A DNA stretch of 64,000 nucleotides from Deltaproteobacteria bacterium (lineage in GTDB: Bacteria; Myxococcota_A; UBA796; CAJQPC01). The notes under the pieces were generated by a model. It was not told the origin of the DNA. It did no database searches and saw only the letters and a list, made by a program, of their open reading frames with translations. This document shows positions 41,136 through 49,525 of the stretch, one piece after another (position 1 is the stretch's first letter; each line of letters starts with the position of its first letter). The stretch is taken from positions 1 to 64,000 of the forward strand of contig JADKFE010000021.1 of the NCBI GenBank assembly GCA_016717595.1, read 5' to 3'. A program made the translations under genes and the position numbers.

Positions 41136-43810
41136 GGGGTCACCTCTGGGGTGTGTAGGCCCTCGGGGCCGCCGACGGGGAGATCCAACACAAACCGCGC
41201 GCCGCCGCCTTCGCGGGCCTCTACCCGGGCCTCGCCGCCGTGAACCTGGGCGACGGCGCGCACGATGGCGAGGCCCAGCCCCGCGCCGCCGGACGGCGTG
41301 CTGCCCCGGGCGAAGGTCTCAAAGATTCGGGCGCGCTCCGCCTCGGGCACCCCGGGCCCACGATCACTCACGGTCAGCCGCGCGCGCCCGGCGGCCTCAT
41401 TCACCTCCACGGCGACCTCTACGGCCCCGCCATCGGCGCTGTCTCCCGAGGTGTGGCGCAGGGCGTTCTCGATGAGGTTCACCAAGGCTTGCTCCAAGAG
41501 TCGGCCATCGGCGGCGAGCATGATCGGCTCCTCCGGGGCGTGGATGAGGATCGCGCGGCCTTGGCTCGTCCGGCGCATCCGCCCGACGGCGACGCCGACG
41601 AGATCTTGGGCGACCTCCCACTCTAGCCGGGGGGTGAGCGCCCCAGCGTCTAAGCGGGTGAGGTGCAAGAGGTTCTCTAAGAGCCGCTCTAGGCGCAGCG
41701 CCTCGGCGGCGATCTCGCCGAGCATCTCCGCGCGGCGGGCCGATGGCACACGGTCGCCAAGCTCGGCCAAGGTGGTGGCGGAGCCGGTGATCGCGGCCAA
41801 GGGTGTGCGCAGATCGTGGCTCACCGAGGCGAGGAGGTTGGAGCGCACCCGCTCGATCTCCGCGGCCCGGGACGAGCGCGCGGCGGCCTCGGCGAGACGC
41901 TGGCGGGCCAGGACGAGGCTGCACTGGTCGAGCATGGTCTGTAGCAGGTGTTGGCGGTCGGGATCGTCCAACGCCGCGCCCGCGGCGCGCATCCCGAGCA
42001 CCCCAAACCGCTCGGCGTTGTGCTGCACGGGCAGGTAGAGCCCCTCCGCGTTGGGCAAGGTGCTCGTGCCCGCCCCCGCCTGGGCCCCGTGGCTCGCCGC
42101 CCACCACGCCGTCGCGTGCTCGGCTTGGCCCACGAGGGGCGCGCCGTGGGCGGCGATGAGGATCAGCTCGCCATCTTGCAGGCGCCACACACAGACGGCG
42201 GCGCTCAAGGCGTCGGCGGCGCGAGAGGCGAGGGCTTGGAGCGCCTCGTCGGGGCCGCTCACCGAGGCGAGCTGGCGCCCAAAGGTGTAGAGCGCCTGGG
42301 CCTCCGCCGCCCGCCCCTCGGCCTCCGCCGCCCGCGCGCGCATCCGCCCGGCGAGGTTCGCGACGGCGGCGCTGATGAGCCCGACGCCCACGAAGGTGAG
42401 GAGGTTGTGCGAGTCAGTGACCCAGAAGGTGTAATAGGGCTCGGTGAAGAAGAAGTTCAGCGCGGTGATGGCGGCGACGGCGGCGATGGCCGCGGCGGCG
42501 CGGTGCAGGCCAAAGGCCGCCCAGCCCACGGCGGCGAGGAACAACATCACCCGGTCGGACTCGCTCAGAAGACCTTGGCTCACGACGCCGAGGGCGGTGG
42601 CCAGGGCGACGACCCCCAAGGCTGAGGCGACATCTCGGGGGGGCAGCGGCGCCTGGGCGCGTGGGTTGGGGCGCAGGTTGGCGGGGCTTGGGCCCTCGGA
42701 GGGCACACCATGCAGCACGAGCTCGGGCCCCAGCCGCGCCACCTCTTCGCTGAGGCTACGCCGCCAGGGCCAGCTCCACCCGGCGCGTTGGGTGGCGCCC
42801 AGCACCACGGTGTTGAGGTTGTGGCGGCGGGCGTAGGCCACGATCGTCTCAGGCAGGGCCTCGGCCTCGACGATCTCCCCTTGGGCGCCGAGCTGCTCGG
42901 CGAGGCGAAGGTGCGCCAAGGCGCGGGACCGGGCCTCGTCATCTTCTCGCACAGTCGGCGTTCGCACGAGCAGGGCGCGCCAGGGGGCGTCCAGCGCTCG
43001 GGCGAGGCGCGCGGCCACACGCACAACCCGGGCGCTGTGGGGGCTGGGCCCGATGGCGACGAGCACACGGTCTGAAGCGGTCCAGACGGCCTGGGTCGCG
43101 GCGGCGTCACGCCAGTCGTCCACCTGCTCACCCACCCGGGCGGCGGCGCGGCGTAAGGCGAGCTCTCGTAAGGCCAGCAGATTCCCTTTACGAAAGAAGC
43201 CCGCCAAGGCGCGATTTGTGGCGTCAGCGCCGTACACCTTGCCGCCGCGAAGCCGCTCCAGCAGCTCATCGGGGGGAAGGTCCACCAGCTCGATCTCATC
43301 CGCCTCGTCGATCACACGATCCGGCACAGTCTCGCGCACGACGACGCCGGTGAGGCGCTGCACGACGTCGTTCATGCTCTCGATGTGCTGGATGTTCAAC
43401 GTCGTCCACACGTCGATGCCCGCGTCACGCAGCTCCATCACGTCTTGCCACCGTTTGGGGTGGCGGCTGCCGGGGGCGTTTGTGTGGGCGAGCTCATCCA
43501 CCAACAGCAAGGCCGGGCGCGCGGCCAAGGCGGCGTCGAGATCCATCTCCGGGGGCGTCGTGGGCCGTCGCGGCAACAACGTGAGCCCTGCGACCCGGCG
43601 AAGGGTCTCGGCGCGCTCGTGGTGCTCCACCACACCGACGAGCACCGGGCGGCCTGCGCGCTGGGCGTCGTGGGCGGCGTCGAGCATGCTGCAGGTCTTG
43701 CCGACCCCGGCGGCCGCGCCCAAGAAGACCTTCAGCCGCCCTCGTCTGGGCGCCTCAGAGGCCTTCGCCGCGGCGAGCAGGCGCTCGGGATCGGGCCGAT
43801 CGTCGCTCAT
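41132..43810 (-). CDS. kdpD: KdpD sensor histidine kinase
   Basis: 892 aa, full-length. Order: N-terminal KdpD/ATP-binding domain with GAAAGVGKTCSMLDAA and DVWTTLNIQHIESMNDVVQ; Usp-like domain (ALLVRTPTV..., TVVLGATQRAGW); DUF4118 four-helix membrane region (~400-500, ALGVVALATALGVVSQGL onward); GAF domain; HisKA with SVSHDLRTPLAAITGSATTL (phospho-His); HATPase with LIENALRHTSG, VSDRGPGVPEAER and GAGLGLAIVRAVAQVHGG. It phosphorylates KdpE. Start overlaps the kdpC stop by 4 bp. Confidence 0.96.
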   Translation of the reverse strand: MSDDRPDPERLLAAAKASEAPRRGRLKVFLGAAAGVGKTCSMLDAAHDAQRAGRPVLVGVVEHHERAETLRRVAGLTLLPRRPTTPPEMDLDAALAARPALLLVDELAHTNAPGSRHPKRWQDVMELRDAGIDVWTTLNIQHIESMNDVVQRLTGVVVRETVPDRVIDEADEIELVDLPPDELLERLRGGKVYGADATNRALAGFFRKGNLLALRELALRRAAARVGEQVDDWRDAAATQAVWTASDRVLVAIGPSPHSARVVRVAARLARALDAPWRALLVRTPTVREDDEARSRALAHLRLAEQLGAQGEIVEAEALPETIVAYARRHNLNTVVLGATQRAGWSWPWRRSLSEEVARLGPELVLHGVPSEGPSPANLRPNPRAQAPLPPRDVASALGVVALATALGVVSQGLLSESDRVMLFLAAVGWAAFGLHRAAAAIAAVAAITALNFFFTEPYYTFWVTDSHNLLTFVGVGLISAAVANLAGRMRARAAEAEGRAAEAQALYTFGRQLASVSGPDEALQALASRAADALSAAVCVWRLQDGELILIAAHGAPLVGQAEHATAWWAASHGAQAGAGTSTLPNAEGLYLPVQHNAERFGVLGMRAAGAALDDPDRQHLLQTMLDQCSLVLARQRLAEAAARSSRAAEIERVRSNLLASVSHDLRTPLAAITGSATTLAELGDRVPSARRAEMLGEIAAEALRLERLLENLLHLTRLDAGALTPRLEWEVAQDLVGVAVGRMRRTSQGRAILIHAPEEPIMLAADGRLLEQALVNLIENALRHTSGDSADGGAVEVAVEVNEAAGRARLTVSDRGPGVPEAERARIFETFARGSTPSGGAGLGLAIVRAVAQVHGGEARVEAREGGGARFVLDLPVGGPEGLHTPEVTP

Positions 43811-44421
43811 CGGGCGGTCGCCTGGGCGTCGAGGGTGAGGTTGAGCTTGAGCACGTTCACCCGCGCGGGGCCGATGCCGGACTCGGTCTGTGTGGCGATG
43901 AGCGTGTTCACCGCGTCGATGGAGAGGCCCCGCGCCTGGGCGACCCGGGGCGCCTGGAGCCGCGCCGCCTCGGGCGAGATGTGGGGATCGAGGCCGGATC
44001 CGCTCGCCAGCAGCAGCTCCGCGGGCACGGCCTCGGGGCCTACACCCTCGCGGGCGACGAGCTCGTCAAGCCGCGCCAGCGCTTGCTCCCGTAAGGTGGG
44101 GTTCGTGGCCGCGAGGTTTGAGCCCGCCGCCGCCCGGGGGTCGTAGTTTGCCGCGGAGGGGCGCGGCGAGAAGTAGCCGGGGCTCACCGTAGGCTGGGCG
44201 ACCAAGGCCGAGCCGACGATGACCCCATCACGAACGATCACGCTGCCTTGGGCCTCCTCAGGGAACAACACCCCCGCGAGGCCCGTCGTCACCAAGGGCC
44301 ACAGAAGCCCGGCGCCGAGGATGGCCGTGAGGGTGAAGCGCGCGGAGATGAGGAGCATAGAGGCCGTAGACACAGGATTTGAGACAGGGCTGGACATAAA
44401 CACTCCGAGGCTTGATGTCAC
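43807..44421 (-). CDS. kdpC: KdpC subunit of K+-transporting ATPase
   Basis: 204 aa. One N-terminal membrane helix (LTAILGAGLLWPLVTTGLAG) and the periplasmic domain with SALVAQPTVSPGYFSPRPSA, ELLLASGSGLDPHISPEAA and VNVLKLNLTLDA, all KdpC hallmarks. It stabilises the KdpAB complex and promotes ATP binding. Start overlaps kdpB stop by 4 bp. Confidence 0.95.
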   Translation of the reverse strand: MTSSLGVFMSSPVSNPVSTASMLLISARFTLTAILGAGLLWPLVTTGLAGVLFPEEAQGSVIVRDGVIVGSALVAQPTVSPGYFSPRPSAANYDPRAAAGSNLAATNPTLREQALARLDELVAREGVGPEAVPAELLLASGSGLDPHISPEAARLQAPRVAQARGLSIDAVNTLIATQTESGIGPARVNVLKLNLTLDAQATAR

Positions 44422-46433
44422 GAGAGGCCGAGCGCGCTGAGCCCGAGGTCGAGGAGCTTGATGCCGACAAACGGCGCGATGAGGCCGCCCACGCCGTAGA
44501 CCATCAGCGAGCGGGTGAGCCGGGCCTCGGCGCGCTCCGCACGAAGCTCCACCCCACGCAGCGCCAACGGCACGAGCGCCGGGAGGATGAGCGCGTTGAA
44601 CAAGAGCGCCGCGTACAGCGCCGTTCTGGGGCTCGACAGGTCGAGCACGTTGAGCTCCTTGAGGCCGGGCAGCGACACGGCGAACATCGCCGGGAGCAGC
44701 ACAAAATACTTCGCCACGTCGTTCGCGAGGCTGAACGTGGTCAGCGCCCCGCGGGTGGAGAGGAGCTGTTTGCCGATCTCGACGACCTGGGCGAGCTTGG
44801 TGGGGTCGGAGTCGAGATCAATCAGGTTCGCGGCCTCTTTTGCCGCTTGGGTGCCCGCGTTCATCGCCAGGCCCAGATCGGCCTGGGCCAAGGCCGGGGC
44901 GTCGTTGGTGCCGTCCCCGGTCATCGCCACGAGCTTGCCCGCGCGCTGCTCGTCACGCACCCGCTGGAGCTTGTCTTCAGGGGTGGCCTCGGCGATAAAC
45001 CCGTCTACACCGGCCTCGGTGGCGATGGCCGCGGCGGTCAGCGGGTTGTCGCCGGTCACCATGATCGTCTGTATGCCCATCTCGCGCAGCCTGGCAAAAC
45101 GCTCCTTCATCCCTGGCTTGAGCACGTCCACCAGGCCGATCACGCCCAAGGGCTGCGGGCCTTCAGCGACCACCAGGGGGGTGCCGCCGCGCCGGGCGAT
45201 CTCCTCCACCAGCCGGGTGAGCTCAGCGCCCAAGGGCGCCCCGCCTTGCCCCACAATCCACGCGCCGACGGCGCTCACCGCGCCCTTTCGGATGACTCGC
45301 CCGTCGGGCAGATCCACCCCAGACATGCGGGTGCTGGCCGAGAACGGCACAAACGTCGCCCCGGCCGCGGCGGCCACGCCCTCCCCAGCCAGCGCCACGA
45401 TGGAGCGCCCCTCAGGCGTTGGATCCTCCAGGGAGGCGAGGGTGGCGGCCTCCCGCAGCCGCGCGTCTGAGACGCCGCTCAGGGCGATGAGCTGCCGCGC
45501 CTGACGCGCGCCTAAGGTGATGGTGCCGGTCTTGTCGAGCAACATCAGGTCGATGTCTCCGGCGATCTCGATGGCCCGGCCCGACTTCGCCAAGACGTTC
45601 GCCCGCAGCGCCCGGTCCATGCCCGCGATGCCGATGGCGGGCAACAAGCCGCCGATGGTCGTGGGCACAAGGCACACAAACAGGGCCACCAAGGTTGAGT
45701 GATCGATGCTGGCCCCGACGGCGGCGGCGAGGCTCGGCAAGGTGGCGCAGACGATCAAGAACACCAAGGTGAGCGCGGCGAGCAAGGTGCCCAAGGCCAC
45801 CTCGTTCGGCGTCGGCTGGCGCTCGGCGCCCTCGACGAGCTTGATCATGCGGTCCAAGAAGCTGTCGCCGGGCTGGGCGGTGATGACGAGCTCAAGCTCA
45901 TCGGAGAGCACGCGGGTGCCGCCGGTGACGCCCGAGCGGTCTGTGCCGGCCTCACGCAGCACCGGCGCCGACTCCCCGGTGATCGCCGACTCGTCCACCG
46001 TCGCCGCGCCGCGCACCACCTCGCCGTCTCCGGGGATCACCTCTCCGGCGCTCACGGCCACACGGTCTCCGGGGCGCAGGGCCGTCGAGGGCACCCGCTC
46101 CTCCTCCCCCGAGGCGGTGAGGCGCCGGGCGATCGTGTCGGATCGTGTGGCGCGCAGGGCGCTGGCCTGGGCCCGGCCTCTGGCCTCGGCGAGGCCCTCG
46201 GCGAAGGTGGCGAGCTGCACGGTCAACAGCAGGATGAGCGCGATGGCCGCGTCGTCTCCCCAGGGCTGGCCGGTCTGGGCGTCTCTCAAGGCGAAGATCC
46301 CGCACAGCGCCGCCCCAACGCCGACGGTGAACATCACCGGGCTCTTGGCGAGGCGTCTTGGGTGCATCCCCTCGACGCTGGCGCGCAGCCCTTGCGTGAG
46401 GATCTCAGGGGTGATGAGAGGAGGGGCGCTCAT
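44418..46433 (-). CDS. kdpB: KdpB catalytic subunit of K+-transporting ATPase
   Basis: 671 aa P-type ATPase from ATG 46433, which overlaps the kdpA stop by 4 bp; the longer in-frame extension upstream is not part of the gene. Motifs: TGES loop (AITGESAPVLRE), phosphorylation motif LMLLDKTGTITLG, nucleotide-binding region, hinge MTGDGTNDAPALAQADLGLA. It couples ATP hydrolysis to K+ uptake through KdpA. Confidence 0.97.
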   Translation of the reverse strand: MSAPPLITPEILTQGLRASVEGMHPRRLAKSPVMFTVGVGAALCGIFALRDAQTGQPWGDDAAIALILLLTVQLATFAEGLAEARGRAQASALRATRSDTIARRLTASGEEERVPSTALRPGDRVAVSAGEVIPGDGEVVRGAATVDESAITGESAPVLREAGTDRSGVTGGTRVLSDELELVITAQPGDSFLDRMIKLVEGAERQPTPNEVALGTLLAALTLVFLIVCATLPSLAAAVGASIDHSTLVALFVCLVPTTIGGLLPAIGIAGMDRALRANVLAKSGRAIEIAGDIDLMLLDKTGTITLGARQARQLIALSGVSDARLREAATLASLEDPTPEGRSIVALAGEGVAAAAGATFVPFSASTRMSGVDLPDGRVIRKGAVSAVGAWIVGQGGAPLGAELTRLVEEIARRGGTPLVVAEGPQPLGVIGLVDVLKPGMKERFARLREMGIQTIMVTGDNPLTAAAIATEAGVDGFIAEATPEDKLQRVRDEQRAGKLVAMTGDGTNDAPALAQADLGLAMNAGTQAAKEAANLIDLDSDPTKLAQVVEIGKQLLSTRGALTTFSLANDVAKYFVLLPAMFAVSLPGLKELNVLDLSSPRTALYAALLFNALILPALVPLALRGVELRAERAEARLTRSLMVYGVGGLIAPFVGIKLLDLGLSALGLS

Positions 46434-48151
46434 TTGGCCTCCACGGGAGCAGACTCGGCGGCGAGCTGCTCGGCGACGGGGCCAAGGGCCAGGGCCGGGA
46501 CGTAGGTGAGGAGCTGCAGGGTGACGATCACGCCCAAGAGCGTGGCCAAGAACGCGCCGCTGCCGACAGAGAGCGTGCCCGCCGTGCGTGGGGCGGCTGA
46601 TTTTGTGGCGAGGCGACCGACGATGGCCAAAGGCGCGATGATCGGGATGAAGCGGGCGAGCACGAGCACGGCGGCGCAGGTGAGGTTCCACCAGGGGGTG
46701 CCGTCGCCCAAGCCCTCAAACCCTGAGCCGTTGTTCGCCGCGGCGCTGGCGTACTCATAGAGCACCTGGCTGAGCCCGTGGGGGCCGGGGTTTGACGTGT
46801 TCGCCAGACCCAGCTCAAACGAGAGCGCCGTGGGCAACAACACACAGACGGGGATGAGCAAAGACGCCAACGCCGCCACACGCACCTCCTTCACCTCCAC
46901 CTTTCGCCCCAGCAGCTCCGGCGTGCGCCCGATGAGCAGGCCCGCCACAAACACCGCCAAGATCAAGTAGACGATGAGGTTGATCACCCCGACGCCGACG
47001 CCCCCGAAGGCGGAGTTGATGAACATGCCGATGAGCGGAAACAGCCCCGAGAGCGGCAACAAGCTGTCGTGCATGCCGTTCACCGAGCCGTTTGAGGTCA
47101 TGGTCGTCAAGGTCGCCCACATCCCCGTGCTCTCCACCCCCAAACGAAGCTCCTTGCCCTCCCAGTTGGGGCCGGGCGCGCCGAGGCCCGTCAACGCCGT
47201 GTTTGTGCCTAGCTCAAGCCAGATCACCGGCGTACACAGCGCCACCGCCAAGATCAACATCGACGCCACGGCCACGCGCCCCAGGCCCCGCTCAGTCATG
47301 CGCCCGATCAAGAACGCGCAGGCCAAGGGCAAGAGCACGATGGCGAGCAGCTCCAGCACGTTTGAGACGGGGGTGGGGTTCTCGAGGGGCACGGCGCTGT
47401 TTGGGCCGTACCAGCCGCCGCCGTTGGTGCCGAGCTGCTTGATGGCCACCATCGCCGCGACGGGGCCCACGGGGATCACCTGCTCGGTCAACCCCGCGGC
47501 GGCGTCGATGGGCGTGGCCACGACGGCGCCGTGAAGGGTGCTCGGCACCCCTTGAGAGGTCAGCGCCAGGGCCCAGATCGTCGCCAGCGGCAACAGCACG
47601 CGGGTGACCGAGCGCACGAGGTCTTTGGGGTAGTTGCCCAGGTCGATGTCACCCACGGCGTCTGTGCGTCGTCCCTCTGCGCCGCCGACGAGGCCACGCA
47701 AGGCGGCGAACATCGCGGCGAGCCCCACGGCGGGGGTCACCACCTGGGCGGTCACCACGGCGGCGAGCTGCCCCAAGTAGCTGAGCTGGGCTTGGCCGCT
47801 GTAGTGCTGCTGGTTGGTGTTGGTGATGAAGCTCGCCGCGGTGTGCAAGGCGAGCTCCCAGTTCATGCCCTTCACGCCGTCGGGGTTCAGGGGCAAGGCG
47901 CCTTGGGCCAAGAGGAGGAGATAAATCGCCGCGCCCAGGACGGCGTTTGTGGCGAGTATCCACCGCGCCCACAGCCGCCAGCCCATCGGCGCGGCGCTGT
48001 CCCAGCCGATGAGGCGGTGAATCACCGCGTCAACGGGGTCAAACAGGCGGTCCAGCGGGGAGGGCGCCCCGGTGGCGACGATGTGGATCCATCGCGCCAA
48101 CGGCAGGCCCAAAGCCAGAGACGCCACGATCACGATCAGCACAGTGAGCAT
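46430..48151 (-). CDS. kdpA: KdpA K+-channel-like subunit of K+-transporting ATPase
   Basis: 573 aa, about ten helices. The four pore/selectivity segments are recognisable, including SFITNTNQQHYSGQAQLSYL, AIKQLGTNGGGWYGPNSAVP, TMTSNGSVNGMHDSLLPLSG and YASAAANNGSGFEGLGDGTP. It starts at ATG 48151, three bases after the upstream mini-ORF. Confidence 0.97.
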   Translation of the reverse strand: MLTVLIVIVASLALGLPLARWIHIVATGAPSPLDRLFDPVDAVIHRLIGWDSAAPMGWRLWARWILATNAVLGAAIYLLLLAQGALPLNPDGVKGMNWELALHTAASFITNTNQQHYSGQAQLSYLGQLAAVVTAQVVTPAVGLAAMFAALRGLVGGAEGRRTDAVGDIDLGNYPKDLVRSVTRVLLPLATIWALALTSQGVPSTLHGAVVATPIDAAAGLTEQVIPVGPVAAMVAIKQLGTNGGGWYGPNSAVPLENPTPVSNVLELLAIVLLPLACAFLIGRMTERGLGRVAVASMLILAVALCTPVIWLELGTNTALTGLGAPGPNWEGKELRLGVESTGMWATLTTMTSNGSVNGMHDSLLPLSGLFPLIGMFINSAFGGVGVGVINLIVYLILAVFVAGLLIGRTPELLGRKVEVKEVRVAALASLLIPVCVLLPTALSFELGLANTSNPGPHGLSQVLYEYASAAANNGSGFEGLGDGTPWWNLTCAAVLVLARFIPIIAPLAIVGRLATKSAAPRTAGTLSVGSGAFLATLLGVIVTLQLLTYVPALALGPVAEQLAAESAPVEAK

Positions 48152-48154
48152 GGG

Positions 48155-48235
48155 TCACATCCTCTCGATGAGCGACACGAAGGCCGCGCAGAGGGCGAAC
48201 AGCCCGAGCAAGATGGCGAGTCCGAGGAGGCTCAT
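48155..48235 (-). CDS. 26-aa membrane mini-protein between kdpF and kdpA
   Basis: 26 aa, mostly hydrophobic: MSLLGLAILLGLFALC and a charged end SLIERM. Its ATG overlaps the kdpF stop by 4 bp and its stop lies 3 bp before kdpA. Such a second small ORF is seen in kdp operons of several Gram-negatives; it is a single-helix peptide likely to sit in the KdpFABC complex or membrane. No functional motif beyond this; confidence rests on the overlapping coding arrangement. Confidence 0.65.
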   Translation of the reverse strand: MSLLGLAILLGLFALCAAFVSLIERM

Positions 48236-48315
48236 CGCAGCACCTCGGGCCAGAGGAGCGCCACCAAGAGGTAGACGCTGACGGCGAGCACGGTGAACAA
48301 CAAGAGCAGGTTCAT
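48232..48315 (-). CDS. kdpF: KdpF small membrane subunit
   Basis: 27 aa single-helix peptide with the KdpF pattern LAVSVYLLVALLWPEVLR (Tyr-Leu-Leu-x-Ala-Leu-Leu-x-Pro-Glu). It stabilises the Kdp complex. The ATG overlaps the porin stop and its stop overlaps the next mini-ORF, each by 4 bp. Confidence 0.8.
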   Translation of the reverse strand: MNLLLLFTVLAVSVYLLVALLWPEVLR

Positions 48316-49415
48316 TGCGGCTCCGAGAGGGCTTGGCGGGCGATGGCCTCAAACGAGGAGCTGAGCCCGAGGGTGAACGTCGTCTGCTGGGTCTCTGTGG
48401 GGGAGACGGGGTCATCGGCGAAGAAGACAGGGTCCAACGCCCGATCGTGCCGGGCCTCAAGACGCACGATCACCCCGGGCGCGAGCTGATGCGTCGCGCC
48501 GACGGTCACCTCGCCGAGCAGAGAGGTAGGCCAGAAGATCGCGCCGAGGGCGTCGTCGCTGCCCACCTCGTAGAACACGTCGCCGCGGGCGCCAAGCCCC
48601 CAAGACTCCGTCACCGGCACGTTCACGGCGAGCTGCGCCGCGGCAAAACGCGCCGGGCCCCCCTCTCGGCGCTCCTGCCCAGCCGTCCCAGCGATCAGCA
48701 GGCTCGCCGGGCCCACGGGCAGGTCCGCCCAGAGGTCAACGGTGTGGCGCCAGGGGCGATCCCCCGCGCCCTCGGCCCCGCCGATGTACAGCGCGTGAAG
48801 CCGCGCGCCCTCGGGGAGCTGATGGTCTACCCACAGCCCGACGGTCTTGCCCTCGTTGTCGTCAACAATGCGGTTCCAGCCGTTGAACACGCCGCCGGTG
48901 AGGGTGGTGTTCTCGCCCAAAGGCGCGGCCACACGCACCCCCGTGAGGTAAAACGGCAGGCCGACGCCGAGGTTCGACAAGGACCAGAAGCGGTTGTCTT
49001 TGGCGGCGGCGCCATCAAAGCCCACTGGCGAGAGGAACACGCCAGCGTCGAGGGTGACGCCGCGGGCCAAGGTGGCGCCGCCCCAGGCCTCACGCACCAC
49101 AGAGAGCTCTCGGGCGCCCGTCGCGGCGAAGGCCCCAGCGCCCGTGGGCTCCGTGGCGAAGAGCGCCGCGGGCACGGTGCCCGTCTGCAGCGCGATCGTC
49201 CCCCGGGCGACGTCATCGACCACGGCGACATGGGCGGAGGCCAACGAGAGCGTGAGGCTGTTGTGCCGATCGTCAAAGCCGCGCAGGGCGGTGACGTGGT
49301 TTGTGGGCTGGTTGAGGTTCCAGGCGTAATATCCCTCGACGAAGCCGCCCACACGAACAGTGGGATCCTCAGCGTGAGCGACCTGGAGGAGCAGGAGCAG
49401 GGGCGTTGTGACCAC
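48312..49415 (-). CDS. Outer-membrane beta-barrel (OmpL/BBP2-like) leading the kdp operon
   Basis: 367 aa. Signal peptide (TPLLLLLQVAHAEDP, cleavage likely after AHA), then an amphipathic beta-strand-rich chain: RVGGFVEGYYAWNLNQPTNH, NSLTLSLASAHVAVVDDVAR, AGVFLSPVGFDGA, GGVFNGWNRIVDDNEGKTVG. This matches the putative beta-barrel porin-2/OmpL-like group. The stop overlaps kdpF by 4 bp, so it is the first gene of the kdp operon. It probably passes K+ or osmolytes to the periplasm during K+ starvation. Confidence 0.85.
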   Translation of the reverse strand: MVTTPLLLLLQVAHAEDPTVRVGGFVEGYYAWNLNQPTNHVTALRGFDDRHNSLTLSLASAHVAVVDDVARGTIALQTGTVPAALFATEPTGAGAFAATGARELSVVREAWGGATLARGVTLDAGVFLSPVGFDGAAAKDNRFWSLSNLGVGLPFYLTGVRVAAPLGENTTLTGGVFNGWNRIVDDNEGKTVGLWVDHQLPEGARLHALYIGGAEGAGDRPWRHTVDLWADLPVGPASLLIAGTAGQERREGGPARFAAAQLAVNVPVTESWGLGARGDVFYEVGSDDALGAIFWPTSLLGEVTVGATHQLAPGVIVRLEARHDRALDPVFFADDPVSPTETQQTTFTLGLSSSFEAIARQALSEPQ

Positions 49416-49484
49416 GAGGCCTCCTTGTTGGGCCTCATGGTCATAGGTCGGCGCCGCGTCAAAGGGACATCAAGAGCGCAGGAG

Positions 49485-49505
49485 CGGGTGTAAAGACGGC
49501 ATAAA
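49485..49505 (-). promoter_or_regulatory. Putative KdpE-binding site upstream of the kdp operon
   Basis: On the coding strand the site reads TTTATGCCGT then CTTTACACCCG. It is 16/21 identical, by my recollection, to the E. coli KdpE operator (TTTAT...TTTACACCC, two T-rich direct half-sites). It lies 70 bp upstream of the porin start, where an activator would be expected. It partly overlaps an inverted repeat GACGGC-8-GCCGTC (49495-49514), which may be a terminator for malQ. Confidence 0.55.
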
Positions 49506-49525
49506 GACGCCGTCCTATCCACGGT

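Noticed and set aside
46434..46691. Upstream extension of KdpB (86 extra residues)
   Set aside because: The extension overlaps kdpA and is Arg/Pro-rich shadow sequence; ATG 46433 overlaps the kdpA stop in the same ATGA manner as the other junctions.
49495..49514. GACGGC-8-GCCGTC as a confident malQ terminator
   Set aside because: Only a 6-bp stem without a U-tract, and it overlaps the better-supported KdpE-like site.
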